Shown: positions 33,136 through 47,369 of the stretch, in pieces
Layout of the letters: the number at the start of each line of letters is the position of its first letter
How positions within the stretch are numbered: the stretch's first letter is position 1
Assembly (NCBI GenBank): GCA_020746875.1
Contig: JAGTJL010000007.1
Coordinates: 2,542,001 to 2,606,000, forward strand
Length of the DNA stretch: 64,000 nucleotides
Direction: 5' to 3'
DNA from: Rhexocercosporidium sp. MPI-PUGE-AT-0058
Taxonomy: Eukaryota > Ascomycota > Leotiomycetes > Helotiales
The notes under the pieces: model-generated
The model's input: only the letters and a program-made list of their open reading frames with translations
The model's database searches: none
What the model was told of the DNA's origin: nothing
Program-made: the position numbers and the translations under genes

Positions 33136-36100
33136 CTCTATGTTTCTGGTAACAATGGCACTGTAAGTTGCCAGCAGGAAAAGACTGATCTAGGAAGAAT
33201 CTATCTTCTATGTTCTGGAAAAAGTCCGCAACTCTTCGGTGACTGTGTTATTAAAAATCTAACCGAGCAGAGTTTTATACTAGGCAGCCGTCGGGCGACT
33301 CCGAAAGTCGTCAGATAGGCTACGCCCGCAAAAATAAATTGACTGCAATTCATTCATCGCGACAAAAACGATTCTCCTCACCTCTGATTGTACTTATACA
33401 ATAGCCAGGTGAATGCAATGTCTTATTTTTCACCACGGAATAGGAAACGATTCCTGCCAGCGACAACCTATACCCCGCTATGTTACGTTAACTCAGGAGT
33501 ATCGCCGTACCTACTCCAGCAACCGCTTTCGGAGAAACACATTTGGAGGCCACTTGTACCTCATTTTCGAAACTGCCTAATCCGAAAATGAAATCGTAAT
33601 TCGTAGGTACCAAGGACTTTCAGCTTCCAACTTCAATCAACCGACAGTAAACAATCATTTTTAGTTGCCATCCCAATTCGCATTTGTAGGTCAAGACGTA
33701 ACACCATAAGCAGTTCTCACATTAAGATTTCTACCCATATTTGAGTAGTTTTTCGGAAATTTATCATCAAAACCTCGACGACTCCTAACACCTACCTCCT
33801 TGAATTATGCCTTCTTGCGCTCTCGACTGCCACCGCTTTACATTTGCAACCATCTCCGCGCAAAGAGAACCGCCGTGTGGTTCGTCTCTATGCCGCGGCA
33901 GTCACGACTTCCGCACTCCCTGATATGAATAATATAATGAAAGCAGATATAAAGCTTTAACTCCTCGATACACATAACGTCCGGCGTAGTAAAAGGTTGT
34001 GTTAGAGTATGTTGGTTCTGCTGGGTATTGTGTTTTTCCAAATGAAGATGTGTAGGAGCCTGATGATATACAGAAAGCTTGACCTGCAACATGTGAACTG
34101 ATATAACAACTTCAATAACATTTTTCGTCCAACACAGAAGTGATCCAAATATCGAAGCGCTCAAACAAAGGAAAAGAAGACCGAACTTGACTCCGCTTTG
34201 GTGGCAGACAATTGAAAAAGCTACCCACATGTATTCAACTCTAGGAGAAAGGTCGAATATGTTTTGTTTAAAATCACAATGGAATCCCTTTTCAACAGCA
34301 AGAACACTTCGCAATTGACTCCGAGAGTAGGTTCTGATTGCTCTTTATCTGCGTTGATGGTTTGAATTCATGCTCTGTGGGCTTTCTGTTTGGCTGTGCC
34401 GTTCCGTCCAAACATAAAGCTTCAAAATCCGCTACATCCCACCTCCGCAGCACCAGCTGGTCGAATTCAAACTGCCAAAGCCTTTTGGCTACTGTGCTTG
34501 GATCAAAGGTAGGGAGATATAATTCTGCATTAAAACTAGTCAGCTAGGACCCAGAAGTGCTTCCCTTGGCAGACCTGATTGGAGATCAGTGCTCCTTCCA
34601 ACTTTTAGCACTCGCAGATGCCGCGAAGACTATCATGATGTCTTAAACAGGCGAAGCAGATAGAGTACACTAAAAAAGGGTAGAAAATGCTGCAAAGGAG
34701 GAGTCATTGCAGCACCCTGGGTGTTAGATGAAGGTCCACGAACCCGCTTCCTATACGTCAATGTCTAGGCTGTGTGGTCGTCGTCGTCGTCGAGAGAGAT
34801 AGAGAGAGAGTCGTCATTCCTGCTTTCTTCCTAGGATCAAAGCAACATCAACCAGACTTCCCTTCTCCTTGTTGTTGACTCGAGTTGGATGTGAACCCGC
34901 GAGGCTTCCTGTTCGTGGTGGCCTAGGGTTGGCATTTATGTCGATGATGTTCGAGGAGACAAGCTTCGATGGGCAAAGTTGGGAGGATGCTCCTCTTCGT
35001 AGTCACTTGCTCTTCTTTCCTCCCAAAAAACTAAAGGCCTTTCCTGTTCGTGCATCAAACCTGGAAGCGAGACTCTTCTTCGTGGATATGTGGTGGACTC
35101 GGACTCGAAAGTCCTGACAATGTGAGAACTATCTATGAAGGCTGCGCGCACTATGATGGAGTATGTGCGTCCTCTTGTGGATGGTGAATAGAGGTATGCC
35201 GTTGGCAGCTTCGAGTCTGCTACTCCGCAGCGGATTGATGGGTCTCGAGTCCTGGAAACTGTTGCGAATTTCGATCGTGGATTTGCTGTGTACACTTCGG
35301 TCTTCACGCTCCGGTAAAGGGGACTACCTTCTGCGGTACAGAGAAATAGTAAGTCTAGAGGGTACAGTGAATTATTTTGTCTTTCAAGAGACTTTTGCGA
35401 AGTCTCGAAGTGGCTTTGATGGAGACCTCTGTTTATGTCTCCACCGGCTCTCCTGTCGACGGAGGAAGGACGCGAAAACTATACCCCCAACAGTTATGAG
35501 CTCGGCGGACTTCAGTGATGCGATGAAATACAAACAACACAGAACTGATTGTCTCTATACAGTCAAATTAATCAAATGATAGTGAAAAATGACACAGTTC
35601 ATGTGAAGTGATTCCGATTCCCACGACCTCGTCAACCCAAGTCCAAGCAACAGAGAACCGCAATCGCAAATGCCTCAGCCAAAAGAAGAACTCACCACAG
35701 AATCTCCGTAGCCACACAATAGCTCTTAGTTTAGCAAGCACGTAAAGTGCTCGGTGATGCGTTCCCTCGGTCACCGCTGCAAGACTGCTCGGACATTCAT
35801 CACGGACTCCTCCAACTGTACGCTTTATAGAACCCTAGTGCCCGGGAACTTTACACCGAAAACCTTGTTCTAGCTTCTAGGACTTTGGCATGCCTGGAGA
35901 TTCCTGTAATCGATGCACTGTTATCAGCGATTACCATTCGTCTAGGTTTTTTGGGGGGGGGAGTGGTATGCCTTGGGAGTCCTCCTGGCTTCGTCTTACC
36001 CCCGCCCTCTCTCTTAGCCACTCAACTTCATTATAGCGGATGCAGACATTGGATGGTTTCAGGATAGAGTATAGATGAACATGCGACAATAGAGCAGCAT

Positions 36101-37681
36101 TAAATGACGTGAAGAGAAAGTAAAAGTTCCTTTCAATGGCATTATCAAGTGAAGTCGGCGTTCGAGTCTCTTCTATTTCGCGAGTAGACAAAGCTGTTTC
36201 TCGTCCGGCCCGGATGTTCAATATCTAACCATCCCCTGTTTCCATACACCAGCGAGAGATAATCTCTACTATCTGCAGTTATCACCGACTTCTCTCCCAT
36301 GAACATCCCGCGTCAGGCTTACATTTCGATGATCAAGCCATCCGCGCTGACGAACAACCCGTTAAGCCACGGTAACTCCTCACACCAATCGATCTCCCAC
36401 AGCGCGGCACTACCATACTTGACGAAGATGTAATCAGGGTACGCGGCTATGCATATGAAGCTGTTTAATGATAGGTCCCTTTCAATGGTGAAACACAAAG
36501 AAGTGGCGATCCCCTTAAGCATCGAACCGGTTGAGCAAATAACAGCACTCAACTGGTTGCTTCTCTTTTGAGTTGCTTAGCTAGTAAAAAACCACTACCA
36601 AAGACATGAAGTTAAGTATCTCGCCATGCCCCCCAAACGCTTCGCAGAGCGAAGTAGTCGATATCGAAGCACTTCATCGTTAAGTCTTTACCGAAGGATG
36701 TCCCAAGTACCAAACACCTGGTCCCACTACTACCACATGCCCATCTCCACATTTTGGTTTCTCATGAACTCAATAGCCGGTACCAGTGTCGAATAGGCTT
36801 TTAATAATCCTTCCTATTGACCAAAGGGCGCTTTCAAAGTCTCCACTCTGTATCCACCACCGTACACCCTCCACATCGTCAACCCCGCGGCGCCACCACA
36901 CATCGATCAATCAGCTGCCTCAAACACACCAACAACAGCATCAACCACATCACCACACCAAAATTTTGTCATTTTTCCAGCCCAATTCAACAACCCTAGC
37001 AGAATTTCAGACCCCCACAAGCTTCTACTTGCAGATTTTCTAACAACGGTCAAGCCATGCCGTGCACCAACCGCACCATCCATTCATTCCAACGCCGTCC
37101 TCCATACTCCTTTCCACTCAGAGGCCAGGAGTCGTCTCGCCCACCAAGTCACCAAGCCTTTCGCAAAGTATCGCGAATCACACATCGACAATTTCTCTTG
37201 AAGGGCTCGGGAAGAAGGCAGTGCCTTATGTGAGAATTTGAGCTGCTGACTCAAATCCAATCGTGTGGTTAGTCTAAATCCCGAAATGTGGAGCGAGCGA
37301 GTCAGCCACTTCAATGGACTGCATAGTATGGAGATGCTTATCCAGAAGAACCCTAACTCCGCATCGTCGCACTTCTTTGATGCCCGGGAAAGATGACCTT
37401 CTTCCTCTTGGCTTTGGGTTTGGTTCTGTTCAAACTCACTTCACGGCGCAGCGCAACAGCAACGTGGACGGATTGGAAAGATGAAGATGAATTCTCAATC
37501 ATTGTTGCCGTTCAGATGCTACCTATCCTACCCAACCTAGTCCTCGATCTAGATTCCTTTGAATCGCAAGATATGGTAATACAGTACAGTAAATGCCAAC
37601 CGGTAAGCAGATCCCCTCCCAACAAAACAGGAATGCAAATCACAGCCAACAAACCTATCATCGTTACTCATATTATTCCTC
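33136..37681. other. Long region without a supported gene
   Basis: About 4.5 kb between the MOSC enzyme and the melanin-type regulator. Frames up to 158 residues occur (34314-33838 minus, with a possible hydrophobic segment; 35163-35579 plus) but none has recognisable content. A GTC/GA microsatellite lies near 34776-34812. From 36780 to 37060 the plus strand is C/A-rich, and an ATG at about 37055 opens a 57-codon frame; this could be a leader and small gene but is unsupported. Confidence 0.4.
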
Positions 37682-40600
37682 TCACGTTAACGCCGCACTC
37701 CAGTTCCTTGACAGAGCCTGCAACTTCCTCTTGATCCCATCCGACACCCTCAACGCAACGCCCTGCTCGAGCAAAGAAATGGCATGATTCAACACCTCGT
37801 CAGGGAGAAGTTCAACATGACGATCGCCTTTCGTCAAGACCGGGACACCTTCCCCGTTCCAGAGATAAGAAACTACAGATCGGTCATCAGGCATAACAGC
37901 ATCAATAGCAAACAAAGGGCCGTTCTCCATGCGCTGCGAGTTCGGGTCTGTCCTTGAGAGACTCTCGACCCACAGAACTAGAGCGGCACGATAGATGGCC
38001 GTACACCACCAATGCGGTCTACCTTCTCGCGGCATAGACGACACAAGACGCATGACTTGACCGCAGTGGATCAGGACTTCCTCAGGCTGATGAATGCACC
38101 GCTTGTACCGGACACCGAGCTCTCTCCTGGACCCGTCAAATAACTCTCTCCGTGCCAGCCGCTCAATCTCAGGGAAAGAGGTGACAGCATTGAGACTGAT
38201 GAGATGGTAGAGCACGAGGTTCGCGCGAGTGACAGGACAAGTTGGATCGGCTTTGGCGTGCACGGCGCACAGCTCGTACCATTTCTGGAGGAGCGATTGC
38301 ACTTCTTCTAGCCGGAGCATAGTGCTCGCCTTGGTGACCGTTCTGCTGCCACGACGGGCACCGAAGAAGTCAGAGAAGCAGCTCAGTACTTGGCGCAGAT
38401 GGCAGAGCAGCGACTGGAGTGGGTGCAGCAGTAGCTTTAGTTGGAGGGGAGAGAGCTGCTCGTAGCGGCGACTTATGTTATCATGGAGCATATCCTGAAA
38501 CAAGTCGCAAAGCGATGGTGTGAGCGGTCGAACCTCGAGTGGATTAGGGCTGAGCCAGCTTGTGTCGCTGTTTGTCTGCTGGAAAGCAGCCAGCCATTCA
38601 GTGGAGTCTTTGGCAAGCCAGAGGCACTCCATGCCTGGCATCGGCGTCTGCAGCTCCGTGATGGAGAGAATGGGGGCTGTATCGTGAAACAGGCTCAACT
38701 CCTGGTCCACCATCACCCAGTTGTATACTAACCTACTGCTAATTAGCCTGCGAGTCTGGGTTTGTTGGGTTGTGCTGAGGTGTGTGAGGAGTGCTTTGTT
38801 ATTGGCTGCCCGTCTAGACAGATGACCACAACTACTGGTACACTGCAAGGGAAAACCGATCATCCGCCCACACAAGAAGATGTGGCTTGCCATGGCGAGG
38901 GAGAAAATATGAAAGGGAAAGGAATTGCTCACCTGTTCTTGCTCTCTTGTTGCTGCCACGACCTCCATTGAAGTTCGAGATTCGATGGATCTGTGGAGAT
39001 GATCATGGGAAGAGATGGCTCCAACATGCCGGCATGCTTCAACATCTAGGTGGTATCAGTCAGTTGGCTGTCAAACATATTTCTACTTTCGCTACACTTA
39101 CCGACAGATACATGCCTCTTTGGCCCATGGCAATATTCATATGCCATGCATCACCACTCCAGGCTCCAAGGATGGTGAACAGCAAAGCGCATCTCAAGAC
39201 GACTGGATCAGCCGACAGTTCAACATCCTTCTCAATGATGTTGAAGAGGGAAATGCGACAGGTCTCAGTCAACCCCGCAGTTAGACATCTCGCTTCGGAT
39301 GTTTGGACCGAGGTTGCACCAGTTGCAATCATTAAAAGCAGGAGAAGAGTAGACGCTTGATTGTTCAGCATCAGCTCGTTTGGATCAAGACTACCTCCGT
39401 TGATCAACGTATAATACGGCGCCAGACTGCGCACGTAACTTCGCAGAAAGTACTCCAGAACATTGGAGGGAGGAAGTACGAGGAAGTTGAAATTTCCATG
39501 TGGACTCCCTTTGTCCCATGCTTTCATGCCTCCTCGATGTGTTTCGAGAGCAGTGTGAAGGAAACTCTGGGTGATGGCGAGTATGCGATCTCGAGTACTT
39601 GAAGAAAAAGGAACAACTGATATCTGATTCTTGTAGTCCATATCAGACGAGTCAATGTTGCTGTCCAGTAACTGCCAAGTACTTTCGTATCTGGAATGCT
39701 GTTCCAGATTCTCAAGATGGATGATTGCAGTCCGTGGACAGGAACCAGAAAAAATTGGACGATTGCAACGAGCCAGGGGCCATGCCGCTTCGGCTGCAAT
39801 GACAACCTCGAACTCAGGCATCATGGGCTCCCCACTCATGAACCCAGTCGCTTCAATAATCTTGAATGGCCTTTCGAAGTCTGCTTGTGAGGAGATGCTG
39901 GTGGACGTTGTGTGAGGAATGGAAATTGATGTGTGCATGGAAGCAGACACCATGGCATCAGAACCGGAGTAGGACCCCGCCATCTCCATAAATGGAATAT
40001 CAATCTTGCCATTCATGTTGTTTGGATACATCTCTAACTCGGAGGGGTATTGATTCCACATCATGAGGTCCTGATAGCTGGTATCCGTGTTGAGCATATC
40101 CTCGTCATTGAGACACAAGAAAGTGTCCATCCCGCGAACACTTTCACTCGGCGAGGTGTTGAACGGTGTATTTCCGAAATTGAGTCCTTGCATCGTATAG
40201 ACTGGAGTCTGAACTTTTTGTGGACTTCCTTGGATCTGCTGTGTATCCAACGGGCTGCCAGCTGCCATGATAGGAGTTTGTGCTGGGGCTGGCTCTTTGG
40301 GAGCTAACCGATTTGTTGTTGTTGGAGATCGACTATTCCGCTGGGCAGAAACTGCACCAGATAGACTGGCCGATCTCATAGATGCTTTTCCCGAGCGACG
40401 AGCAAATCGAGCCTCACATGGCAAATTCTTCTCGGCACATCGAGAACATGGGACTGCCTTGTCACATCCCGTCTTTGCGTTTGCACAGTTGATGCAGGCG
40501 ATTGGAGTTCGCCCAGCGATGGATGGAACCGTTCCTGGAGCTACTTGCATTGGGTCTTTGGTTTCGTGGTATGTGAAGTGGTGTCGTTGGAGAAGATCTC

Positions 40601-40859
40601 TGTTATTGAAATGGTTAGTATTGGGGTACTCTCGTCAAGCTTCGAGGTTCGTCTACCTTCTGGGAAATGACAATTGGCACAGTGTACAGCGATGGGGTTT
40701 GACATTCGTATCTGGTAGTATCCTGTTAGTGACGAAGTCCAGGGTTCTTTGTTTGTTTTGGGCAGCTTGAGGGAGCCAGTAACACTTACGACTAGGTATG
40801 TGTCTTTCGAGATGTTCCTTCCTCGTGAAGCTCTTTCCACAGTACGTGCAGAAGATCAT
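37682..40859 (-). CDS. CMR1-type melanin regulator (two C2H2 fingers plus Zn2Cys6)
   Basis: Five exons join in phase: 40859-40790, 40711-40657, 40599-39102, 39036-38933, 38732-37682, giving 925 residues. The N-terminus carries two tandem C2H2 fingers split by introns: CTYCGKSFTRKEHLERH with the second His completed across the junction, linker TNVKPHRC, then CTLCQLSFPRRDLLQRH. A Zn2Cys6 cluster follows at about residue 75: CINCANAKTGCDKAVPCSRC with EKNLPC. The C-terminal half has the hydrophobic, helical look of the fungal regulatory middle-homology region. C2H2 plus Zn2Cys6 in one protein is the signature of CMR1, PIG1 and Bmr1, which activate DHN-melanin genes in Colletotrichum, Magnaporthe and Bipolaris. 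Its place beside a melanin-type PKS and reductase supports the role. It is separated from the reductase gene by a 5.4-kb spacer that probably holds its own promoter and a long 5' leader. Confidence 0.88.
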
Positions 40860-43800
40860 GATATCGACCTAAGCAGCACATTCATTATTTGCCTTTCGAA
40901 TATTATATACGACTTGACGGTCGACCAATCAGGTGATGGATGGTTTTGAGCAAGATTATCCCCAGTACAGCTGTAATGGTTGGTGATTCAGAATGGAAAC
41001 TCTGAAAGTGTGTGTGTAGTTGTTGAGCGAGCGAGATATTGAACTTCTGGAAAAGTTCAGATAAAGAAGACCTGGGCTGACTTCCGATTAAGCAAGTTCC
41101 CAACGATGTACGACTTGATAGTGTAACGGCGACTCGGTCCTAGGGGATCAACGCATTCGGAACAGGATTCGTATCGTATCAAGACGTTGATATTTCTTCC
41201 ATGGGATGGCGAGCAATTAGGAGCGATGAAGCGATTGAACGAGTGAACGAGTGAGTGTGTGAGTATTTTCAGCCCGCCTCAATCAATACCAACAATTTAC
41301 GCAGACCAGCGTTGCAACCTGGAAGCAGATCCTCGTGTCGGGCCTGTAAATACTATGTATGTCGACTGTCGGCCCTGGGAATTATATCTACGGAATTTGA
41401 AATCATGTTTCTCAATCATCTCCCGTCGTTTTTCCAGCCGCACCCTCCCCTTGGCCCCCCCTGCTCTCTCTCTCTAACTGCCTGCCTGCCCCACACAGGG
41501 GGTGGTCGTGGTGGTGAGCAGAGACTACGTGGGATAGCGGAGGGGTGAGCAGCATTAGTTGGAGCAGAGGGGGATCTGTTCGCAAGGCTCGAGAGAGGAC
41601 CTGGGTAGTCCCAGCACGGGTCAGCACAGCTTATTTGGATGTGCACTTGCCATTGGCGGACAAGAGCACCAAGGAATACACGCTCATGCACATTTCGGCC
41701 ATGGAAAAGTGACTAGCACGGGGCTGCGGCGATTGAGGCTTTGGCTTTTTGGTCTTTGGTAGTGGGATGCAGAGGCTGCAGAGGGTGCAGAGCCTAGCCT
41801 GATACTCAGTAAGTGATAGGCACAGGGACTGTAGTAGAGTGACGTGCCGTCCATCCCATGGGCCGTTAAGGATGGGATGCTAAGATGCTTGTGTGTGGTG
41901 GCTTCTTAGAGACATGGGGGGCCCAGGACGGTTATGGATGCTACTGAAGATCCATGTCTGTGCAACAAAAAAACCTACCTACAGGAGTAAGTAAAGTTAC
42001 AGTTCCTGACTGGATTTATTAACTCCCCTGAATTACTGATTGACTGACTTGCAACTATTCAAGCACACTGCCCAGTATCATACTATGCCTGAACTTGCAC
42101 TTGGGTATATTGTTGTTCTCTATTTATTTATCGGGCCAGAAGCTGCTGGTAAGTTAGGCCAAGCACCTTCGTCAAAGAGACTGACTACACTGGACAGCAC
42201 CACCCCACTAACTATCAACCATCAACCATCACCAACTCCAAGTCTGCAGCCTCTGCTTTGCTTTGCTGCGAGGACAAGGGACTCACAGGCTAGAGTAAGG
42301 GTTAGAGGCCCATGGCTGCAGGGCCTGCAGGACCTCAGCATGCCACCAATCTTGAGCCGTCAGCACGGTCCAGTCCCCCACTACAGTACACACCACTCAG
42401 TCCAGTCCTGTAAGTCAGTCCCCAAACAGGCCTAACCCGCTGAAATCTGCCTAAATAGGCCTCCCGAAATGCAAGCAAAACTCCCTAGCCCCAGGCACTA
42501 CACTCTCCCTCTCCCCCCTCCCTCCCCGCGGCGTGGATCGTCATTTTTATTTTTATATCCTTACCTGATTTTCCCCAGGGCCTGCCTGCCCGCCCGTCTG
42601 CTGCCCGATTCTACGGCTACGGCTACGGCTCTCTGTCCCTGCGGCAGAAATAAAGTTTGGTCTTTAGCGTTTGGCTGCATCTTGCATTGCGTATCTTACG
42701 CTGTGTGCTACTACAGTACAGTAGTTTTTCTAGTAGTCTTCTCGTACATTACTTCACTAAGCTACTGATCCGAACTCTGCTTCCTCGCTGCAGTAGCGTA
42801 TATGTCGCTGTTTTGACTTCTTGTTTCGTGCTGTTAGTGTCTCGCGTTTCTACTCACCTGTACGAGTACGCCGGTGGATGCTTGTATTCCAGCGACGCCA
42901 AAACCCAATATCGTCCGTCCAGGTCGTGCGGGATTGTGCAACGCTGAAATGTGACGAGATGACGGTATACAATTACCCCCATAGTATCTTCTCGGATGTC
43001 GTGATACAAGCACCATGCGGATGAATGGCAAGTCTTGGGACATTGGTCATTGGCCAGCAAGTAACTGGCCCGTTTGCAGGGAGGTCAATTGGAATTATCT
43101 TGATATTGAAATCACTGCACGACCCGGCATATCCAGAAGTTCATCCCATTCTATGTCTCCCATACTGTGACGGAAACTTCTCGTTCAAAGCCGGCGAGTA
43201 TAGTAGTCTGGGACGGATTGTAGAGTAATTCAAGCAAGTGCTTTTACCAGGCGAGATGAGAACGGGAGAAGGTACAAAAATAGGCCCCACGCAAAATCGA
43301 ACCCGAAGCCAAGGCAACATCCCGCGCGTCACGTCCCGGTTTGCAGCCGCCCAGCCCTCTGGTCGGGTTCTGCTTCACCTACCTCTTGAGTGTCTGTAGC
43401 TGCGCTGTACTATACTCTATTGTAGTGTGTTTTGCCCGTTAGCCCGGGCTTGGGAATGGTATCACAGATATCACAGATATCGCAACAGAGCCGCGCATTC
43501 GTTCCTTGAACGAGCCTGACTCCTCTAGCGGATGTGGCTTTGCGCAACTGGTAACTTTTGAAAAGTGTAAAGAGTTGTCGTAGTAACCTTGTTGTCCTAG
43601 GAACACAAGCGATTCTCGTCCATGTCCATTTTATGCCATGACTGCATCTCTGTATCTCTGTGGTTCTGCCGTCGCATCTTTCTTCTTCGTCTCGTCAAAC
43701 AGGGTCCTATCGTCAAAATCAACATTATTCAGGTCCGACTACTTACACACTACTACGGCATGACTTGCCGCAAGTGTGCGGACGGACGCAGCAAGCTATT

Positions 43801-46289
43801 TGATAGCAGCTGACTGTCGATCTCGGCGTAAGATAGGAAGTACCTGCCGCATCGTTCGGTAATTCAGCGCAAGCGTGTAGCGTTGGTATCGAGGCGGAGT
43901 GAGGGTGCGGATGGGATGCGGATGAGAAGCCAACATCACAGAAGGATCAAGAGGAAGATCGCCGAGTAAGCTGGGTGGTCAAGTCAGCCTCCGCTCCTTC
44001 CCAGCATCATCCTAGCCCATTTCAAGCCCGCTAATCATCACGATCCCTTAACATATCACGAATCTCGATAAATGATCTCACCATCCATCTGCAACCTCGC
44101 ATTCATTCCTCTTGGCAATTGAGGATGTGAGCGTCTCGAAGACGATGCGAGAGAAGCGAGAGGGTCAGCAAGATCGGTGGTTTGGAGATGTATGTACCAT
44201 GTACAAGCAGCTAGCACCGAACACAGGGAAGAGGGCGCTCTGCTGCCTTGCTCTGACCTATCCAGTCGACCGAGACAACTGTGCATACGACGAGATGAAC
44301 AGAATCAAAACGTTGGAGCCACGATAAAAGACCAGCGGACCCGTAAGCCACTGTCATCTGTGCAGAGAGCCGAACTAGGAATCGCCAAGCGGCGAGATGT
44401 TTTCCCTTTGCCTTCCTTGTACATTGGACATATATCTCCCACTACATTTTTGTTGGTGCGTGCCCGTCGTATCTGCGAGTCGAGGCTCCTTCTCTTCTTC
44501 TGCTGCGTCTGCGTCTGCGTCGTGTCGTGTTGTTGTTCTGTCCCTCGCTATTCGCTCTCGCTCAGAGCTCGCTCTTCGACCACTCAGCTTCCACCTCCTA
44601 TCATGACTGTCTGTCGAGCTTGGCAAGGGTCTGCGAGGGGAGGTCAGCCCTACCATAGGAACCTACCTATAGCACATTAATAGACAAGAGTGTTCGCGCT
44701 CACCCAAGTGGTAGTCAGGAACTTGGCACGGCATCGCCAGAGCTTGGTGGTGGTGTGGTCGAAAAGTAAGGGCTGGGTGGCTGCTGGCTCTTGGGCTCAC
44801 TCACACTCGCACTGATATTCGCTTGCATTCGTGCTTCAAAACTTCGGATTGAAATGAAAGGAAATGCGGGGAAATTGTGGTCGTATTTCATTTAAGTTCA
44901 TCCAGTTTTTGAGTGATTGACTGAACTCAAGATTATATAATTGGCCTCTCCTAAAGCAATGAGCGTCTCTGCGAGACGTCGGACCTATGAAACACGACGG
45001 AACCCCTACTCGGACTTCCGAATTATCCAAATTGGTTATGGACATCCAAGTCACGGGGTTTATAGTTCGCCGATGCGTGCGTGTAGGTGCCCTGTTTGTT
45101 TACCTGTGGTACCGTATCACGAACTTGACTTGAAATGAACTCCATCTCTACGGCGTTGTACGTGAGTGGCAGAGTCCAAGAGCCGCGAGCGAGCGCTTTG
45201 TGGGTAGATTACCAATCCAATATTCCCCAACAAATTTCCAGTTTCACCCTCATTTTCCATGTGAGGGAATTGATTTTCCTGGCGCGGCCAGGTCAGCTCA
45301 GGCTACACCGCCACTGCTGGTGATCTCTTCCACACTCCGCATTCACAGACGAGAATTCTCGGAACTTATTCGATATGCAGTTTGCATATGTGCTGCAGCA
45401 GTCGGCATGCATAGGAATAACTCCAAGAGCCAAGAGCCAAGCGCCAAGGCTAAGCAAGTGACCAGAAACAGAGCCGTCGGTCTTGTTTCGCAAAAGCAGT
45501 AAATGTAATGTACGGAGGTACATGGACTGAGTCAATCGTGCTGTAACTCCTTATCTTTCTAGGTTCTGACTCTCAGCTTCTGGCTTCGTGTGAGACACAC
45601 TTGCATACACTAGATAGCTGACTGTGCTGGTGTGGTAGGTATTGATGAGACTACTGCACAGGAAAGTCTCTTAGTGGGGAGGCTCAAACAGGATGATGAT
45701 AGACAGACACGTGGAGAAGATCGCCATCAAGGGAAGTCGACCCGATTACAATATTCTGGGATGGGAGATACGATACCAACGGAGAGACCATCAAGCCGGA
45801 GATCCTATTGATTCCACAACCACGGGTCCCTCTCATCAGCCTTAAATGGAATCCGGAATTGGTCATATCATAAATCGTGACCGATATCTCTTATCGGAAC
45901 AACTTGGCCTCCGTCAGCAATATGCGGGTCAAAGTCCGGATCGTCGCTGTCAAAGTCTTGGAAGTTCTCCGGACTTCGAGTTGGGGAAATCCGGCATGTG
46001 ATCTGCAATGTTTGAAAGGTCCACCAGGTCCAGAACTGAGGAGTCCAGGGCAGGACAGAGCAGGACATGCGGTGGGTGGCATGGTATGCCGTGAAACGCA
46101 AAACCCCTTGATCGGAATCCGGGGATGGGATGGAATTTGTTAAAAAAAAATACACCGTGATGAGGATGAAAACATGGAGTATAAGACATCCATATACAGC
46201 CTCTTGGGGAGGGCACAAGTCTACAGGACAACTGGAATACCTTAAAAGGCTCAAGTATTCGCTCACCACCAAAGAAATCAGCCGTCAGC
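40860..46289. other. 5.4-kb divergent intergenic region in the melanin-type cluster
   Basis: Separates the divergently transcribed CMR1-type regulator and the hydroxynaphthalene reductase. No coding gene is supported. It contains C/T-rich runs (near 41440-41480 and 42490-42530), TACAGTACAGT blocks (near 42712-42722), ATATCACAGATATCACAG duplication (43457-43482), GCGTCTGCGTCTGCGTC repeats (near 44500-44520) and GCCAAGAGCCAAGCGCC runs (near 45425-45450). It is probably regulatory DNA and leader sequence. Confidence 0.5.
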
Positions 46290-47369
46290 ATGCCACCAAG
46301 CGCCACCGAAACGTTCAGCGAGCAGCCAATCTCCTCCCCGACTCCAATCACTTACGAGACGACTCGCTCCACGCATTGGGGACCACTTGCTGGCAAAGTC
46401 GCTCTCATTACCGGATCCGGACGTGGAATCGGCAAAGGCATTGCTCTAGAACTTGGCGCAAGAGGAGCTTCAGTGGTCATCAACTATGCCAAGAGTGCAG
46501 CAAAGGCCGAAGACGTTGTTGCGGAAATCATCAAAGGCGGCAGCAAAGCGATAGCTCTCCGAGCCGATGTCAGCAAACCGGAAGAGATCGTTAAGTTGTT
46601 TGAAGATGCATATGCCCATTTTGGACGGATCGACTTTGTCATCTCAAACTCGGGAACGGAGGTCTGGTTCAAAGAGGAGGATGTTACGCCAGCAGACTTC
46701 GACTATATTTTCAACATCAACTGCCGTGGTCAATTCTTTGTTGCCCAGCAAGGTAAGTCCTGCCTGATATCGCCACTTCTCCTTCCTCCAATACTGTTAA
46801 ACTGACTTTCACGGAAAAGGCCTCAAGTATTGTGGGCGTGGAGGTAGGATCATCCTTATGTCTTCGGTGGCGGCTACCATGAGTGGAATACCTAATCATG
46901 CATTGTACGCTGGCAGCAAAGCAGCCGTCGAAGGATTCACTCGATCCTTCTCGGTAGACTGCGGCGAGAAGGGAATCACTGTGAACGCCATTGCTCCCGG
47001 CGGTATCAAGACGGATATGTTTGACGAGAACGCCTGGCACTACGTTCCCAAAGGCTACCCGGGTATGCCAATGGAGATTATCGAGGCTGGGCTTGCCAGC
47101 CAAACCCCGCTCAAAAGGTGTGGACTGACATCCGACATTGCAAAGGCTGTTGCTCTGTTGGTCAGTCCTGACAGCGAATGGATCAATGGTAAGTTCGCCG
47201 AGTGTGTTTCTTTTGGTGACTGCTGCTTAAGGTTTTGCTTTGGGAGAGTTCGCCTTGACTTGACTTGACTTGACACTGCTCCTAACGTCTCATTATTGAA
47301 TCTTACGCTGACCGGGGTCTTTTGCATACAGGCCAAGTCATCAAACTCAGCGGAGGAGCTGTGGCGTAG
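46290..47369 (+). CDS. brn1: Hydroxynaphthalene reductase (SDR), melanin pathway type
   Basis: Three exons (46290-46752, 46820-47188, 47332-47369) give 289 residues in one phase. It is a classical short-chain dehydrogenase: NADPH motif TGSGRGIGKG near residue 40, ISNSG in place of NNAG, a catalytic serine in LMSSVAAT, and the YAGSK active-site Tyr/Lys pair. The C-terminal part contains AWHYVPKGYPGMP and IKLSGGAVA, typical of the 1,3,8-trihydroxynaphthalene / tetrahydroxynaphthalene reductases (Thr1, Brn1, ThnR). The enzyme reduces T4HN to scytalone and/or T3HN to vermelone with NADPH, in the cytosol or on endosomes. Its neighbours (PKS, CMR1-type regulator, oxidase) fit this. Which of the two reductase types (Brn1 or Brn2) it is cannot be settled by eye. 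Intron 2 contains a TTGAC tandem run near 47253-47273. Confidence 0.9.

Noticed and set aside
33838..35579. Frames of 123-158 residues as genes
   Set aside because: They overlap each other on both strands or lack any recognisable content; not supported.
45684..46351. Minus-strand frames upstream of the reductase
   Set aside because: They overlap the reductase start region and show no coding features.
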